Assembly: GCA_041690495.1 (NCBI GenBank) | Contig: JAWLHE010000006.1 | Coordinates: 248,001-312,000, forward strand | Origin: DATAAP01 sp041690495 | GTDB taxonomy: Bacteria > Pseudomonadota > Alphaproteobacteria > CACIAM-22H2 | Direction of reading: 5' to 3' | DNA: 64,000 nucleotides | Part shown: positions 61,948-64,000 of the stretch, one piece after another | Position numbering within the stretch: the first letter of the stretch is position 1 | Layout: every line of letters begins with the position of its first letter | The notes under the pieces: model-generated | What the model was told of the DNA's origin: nothing | Databases searched by the model: none | The model's input: only the letters and a program-made list of their open reading frames with translations | Program-made: the position numbers and the translations under genes

Positions 61948-62169
61948 TCAGCCGCGGAGCCGGATGACGTTATGCGCGCCGACTGCGGGGGTATCGACCA
62001 GGGCGCAGATCGCGTCGCGCGCCTCGTCGACCAGCATGTGAGGGTGATGATTGAGCCAAGCCGAAACCGCGGCATAGAGCGCGGCCAGTTCACTGGCACC
62101 GGCATACAGCGCATCGACATAGGCATTGAGAGCGGCTTGGGAAGGCTGGTCGAGATCGGCGTATGACAT
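61948..62169 (-). CDS. Small hypothetical protein, paralogue of the one at 48377
   Basis: 73 residues from ATG 62169: MSYADLDQPSQAALNAYVDA, a helix with AVSAWLNHHPHM, then DEARDAICALVD. It aligns without gaps in its first half to the 71-residue protein at 48377. No domain known. The longer open frame upstream is not protein-like. Confidence 0.6.
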   Translation of the reverse strand: MSYADLDQPSQAALNAYVDALYAGASELAALYAAVSAWLNHHPHMLVDEARDAICALVDTPAVGAHNVIRLRG

Positions 62170-62385
62170 GACGCCGACGGTAGAGCCGATCTCATACCGA
62201 ACCGTTAACCGGCGTAAACGTGCCATGAAATCCGGGGTGTGTGTCCTTTCGGCCACGCTCTCAAGCTTGACAGCAGTCCGCCACTGCCGCGGCGGATCAA
62301 AGCACCTTGGGCGCGCGTTGATCGCCATACGCCGGCCGCGTGGCGGGCGTCGCGAGGCACTGTGCAATGTGCAAGGAGTTCGCTC

Positions 62386-62643
62386 ATGGGATGGATCGGC
62401 GCCATCATCATCGGTCTGCTGGCCGGAATCGTCGCGAAACTGATCATGCCGGGCAAGGATCCCGGCGGCTTCATCATCACCACGATCATCGGAATTGTCG
62501 GTGCGCTCGTGGCGACATGGCTGGGCCAGGCGATCGGCTGGTACGGGGAAGGCGAGGCGGCGGGCTTTATCGGCGCGATCGTGGGCGCCATCATCCTGCT
62601 TGCGATTTACCGTTTCATCGTTCGTCGCCGTACGACGGCATAG
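62386..62643 (+). CDS. GlsB/YeaQ/YmgE-family stress membrane protein
   Basis: 85 residues, three helices: GWIGAIIIGLLAGIVAKLIM, PGGFIITTIIGIVGALVATWLG and AAGFIGAIVGAIILLAIYRF. This is the transglycosylase-associated (GlsB) family, linked to general and acid stress. AAGGAG lies 8-9 bases before ATG 62386, so the longer open frame is rejected. Confidence 0.92.
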   Translation: MGWIGAIIIGLLAGIVAKLIMPGKDPGGFIITTIIGIVGALVATWLGQAIGWYGEGEAAGFIGAIVGAIILLAIYRFIVRRRTTA

Positions 62644-62686
62644 CGAAGTCACGCCGGCCGGAATACGGCCGAGCTTAAAAGTCCCC

Positions 62687-62722
62687 GGTTAACGCCCGCG
62701 CCTCCCTGCGCGGGCGTTAACC
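62687..62722 (+). terminator. 15-base hairpin after the GlsB-like gene
   Basis: GGTTAACGCCCGCGC - CTCCCT - GCGCGGGCGTTAACC, a perfect 15-base stem. There is no T-run, so intrinsic termination is doubtful. The right arm contains the first half of the CtrA box. Confidence 0.55.
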
Positions 62723-62732
62723 ATACATTAAC
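62717..62732 (+). promoter_or_regulatory. CtrA box TTAA-N7-TTAAC
   Basis: TTAACCATACATTAAC is a full match to the CtrA consensus TTAA-N7-TTAAC, 49 bases before the ATG at 62782. A third TTAAC lies in the left hairpin arm (62689). CtrA controls cell-cycle and motility genes in alphaproteobacteria. Confidence 0.65.
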
Positions 62733-62781
62733 CAAGAATTCATCATTATGAGCCTGTCGGTTCCGCCCCGGAGGCAGGCTC

Positions 62782-63159
62782 ATGCCGCCCATCTCGCTTT
62801 CCCCTTTCGCGTCTGTCGATGACGCGGCGTATGCGCGGCGCAAGGCCCTGCGGCACCGGATGCGGATTGTCGCCTGCGGCAGCGTCATATTGTTCGCCGG
62901 CCTTGGCGCCCTTTCCTTCCAAGCATATGTCGAACACGGTCTGCTGATCGCGATCGGACTTTTCATCGTGGGAAGCGTGTTCCTGATCGAGGCGGTCCGC
63001 CAGGCCGACAAGCGCTTCGTTGCTCCGCTCCAGGCGCTGTGCCAATACGAATACGGTCGCGAGGTCGAGCTGGCGCTTGGACCGCTGCTGGATGCCACGC
63101 CCCGCGACGCGGTCGCGGCGTCTCGCTCCGACCCGCTCGCCCGGCGCGTCGACGCCTGA
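62782..63159 (+). CDS. Two-helix membrane protein with a CtrA box upstream
   Basis: 125 residues. A basic N-terminal segment (RRKALRHRMR) precedes two helices (about 29-46 and 52-72) and a cytosolic tail of about 55 residues. GGAGG lies about 9 bases before the ATG. No family recognised. The CtrA box makes a cell-cycle, envelope or motility role worth testing. Confidence 0.65.
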   Translation: MPPISLSPFASVDDAAYARRKALRHRMRIVACGSVILFAGLGALSFQAYVEHGLLIAIGLFIVGSVFLIEAVRQADKRFVAPLQALCQYEYGREVELALGPLLDATPRDAVAASRSDPLARRVDA

Positions 63160-63218
63160 CGCGTCGCCGGATGCCCGCCGCGGAATGCCCGCGGCGCGTC
63201 CGGCGTTGTACTTCAAAG

Positions 63219-64000
63219 ATGAGAGCGCCCAGACGTCTGTCCCGCTTCTGCGCCGCGGTTGCCCTGTGCGTCGCGGCAAGCGCCGCTTCGGCCGAGCCGC
63301 TCGCTCTGCGCTATTCGGCGACCTGGGGCGGTGGTCGTGCCGCCGAGATCCGGCTCCTGCTGGACGAGGACGGGGCAAAGTTCCGCAACCAGCTCGACCT
63401 TACGACGGTTGGACTCGCCTGGGTCCTGTCGGGATTCAAGCTTCGTGCGACCAGCACCGGCGTTGCCGAAACCGGGATCACGCCGCGCGCATTCGATGCC
63501 GTCTACGATTCCAGGCGCCGGCGCGACAGGCGGATCGACCTGCAGTTCGTCGACCTGACGAACGGCTCTCTCGCCGAGGAAGGACCGAACGACACCAGGT
63601 CCGATCCGGCTCTGCCGGAGGAATTCCGACGCGACGTAATCGATCCGCTGACATGCATCACGGCGATCCGCCGGCTGGTGCGCGAGCGCAGCATCCATCA
63701 GGCCAAGGAATTCACCCTCGCGGTCTATGACGGCAAGCGTCGGTTCGATGTCGAAGGCAAGATCGTGTCGACTGAAAGCCTGTACCGGAGCGGCAGGCGC
63801 GTCCCTGCCATCAACCTGCGGCTGCTGCTGCGGCCGGTCGCCGGATTCGGCACGGCCGACGATGGCCACAATCCCGATGCGAATGTTCGCGAAGTCGAGG
63901 TGACGCTTACCGACGATGCGCGCGCCATCCCGCTACGCATGTCCGTGCCAATCGCCTACGCTCCGGCGGTCATCGTTCTCGACGGCGACACCAGACCCTA
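63219..64000 (+). CDS. DUF3108-family exported protein, C-terminus beyond the window
   Basis: 260 codons are visible and the frame is still open at the right edge. An export signal (SRFCAAVALCVAASAASA) is followed by a beta-rich domain typical of DUF3108: ALRYSATWGGGRAAEIRLLL at the start and VYDGKRRFDVEGKIV centrally. Such proteins are periplasmic and functionally undefined. A 59-base gap separates it from the preceding gene. Confidence 0.85.
   Translation, partial: MRAPRRLSRFCAAVALCVAASAASAEPLALRYSATWGGGRAAEIRLLLDEDGAKFRNQLDLTTVGLAWVLSGFKLRATSTGVAETGITPRAFDAVYDSRRRRDRRIDLQFVDLTNGSLAEEGPNDTRSDPALPEEFRRDVIDPLTCITAIRRLVRERSIHQAKEFTLAVYDGKRRFDVEGKIVSTESLYRSGRRVPAINLRLLLRPVAGFGTADDGHNPDANVREVEVTLTDDARAIPLRMSVPIAYAPAVIVLDGDTRP

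Overview
The window is high-GC DNA from an alphaproteobacterium. The evidence is the GatB/YqeY-dnaG-rpoD block divergent from carAB, a short L36 of the alphaproteobacterial type, an ELM1/DUF1022 protein, a DUF3108 protein, a perfect GTTC-N7-GTTC LexA box and a TTAA-N7-TTAAC CtrA box. The set looks Rhodospirillales-like, but I cannot fix family or genus. Genes are dense on both strands. Most long unassigned ORFs are antisense shadows of real genes.

Layout. 1-170: start of a CobW-type GTPase. 304-14965: an acetate/monocarboxylate sensing and uptake region with a receiver-only response regulator, a membrane PAS/pseudo-kinase/DEDDh exonuclease fusion, a small membrane protein and a symporter-histidine kinase of the CrbS type. 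Further on are a CBS/DUF294 nucleotidyltransferase-like protein and a two-subunit sodium:solute symporter with its own promoter and terminator. A three-gene cassette (6476-10241: substrate-binding protein, sensor-HAMP-MFS fusion, second sensor membrane protein) interrupts this region. One side of it carries truncated copies of the 3' ends of the kinase and DUF294 genes, the scar of a tandem duplication. 15006-16183: small membrane proteins. 16215-19351: a catabolic island (CMD protein, GntR regulator, isochorismatase-type hydrolase, LigB, LigA), followed by a nitronate monooxygenase, a tRNA with CAU anticodon and a methyltransferase.

21945-31822 is housekeeping: rpoD, dnaG, GatB/YqeY, carA, carB, greA. 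31839-43082: a Na+/H+ antiporter with a universal stress protein, an Lrp regulator, an ELM1-like protein, an unrecognised 638-residue protein, trxB, a LysR regulator, a probable small RNA of the alpha-r8/MmgR (suhB) type, a GAF/HisKA_2 kinase, msrP and a TPR protein. 43199-49233: a DUF2817 peptidase-like protein, a decayed gene, a DNA-ligase-like protein lacking its catalytic lysine, an MBOAT/SGNH-like acetylation pair, a small protein and a receiver protein. 49353-53624: glcDEF and rpmJ.

53792-53967 holds the observation I rate highest: a 39-residue membrane peptide with an excellent ribosome binding site, driven by a promoter whose -35/-10 spacer is occupied by a perfect LexA box. It is a candidate SOS-induced micropeptide, similar in organisation to Caulobacter SidA. 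An IS1595-family element (53974-56106) carrying three accessory genes, one with an HEPN-like motif, is inserted directly against its -35 hexamer. 56179-64000: a methyltransferase, AzlCD, a DUF2383 protein, two class II aldolases flanking 5-formyltetrahydrofolate cyclo-ligase, small stress or membrane proteins, a CtrA box and the start of a DUF3108 protein.
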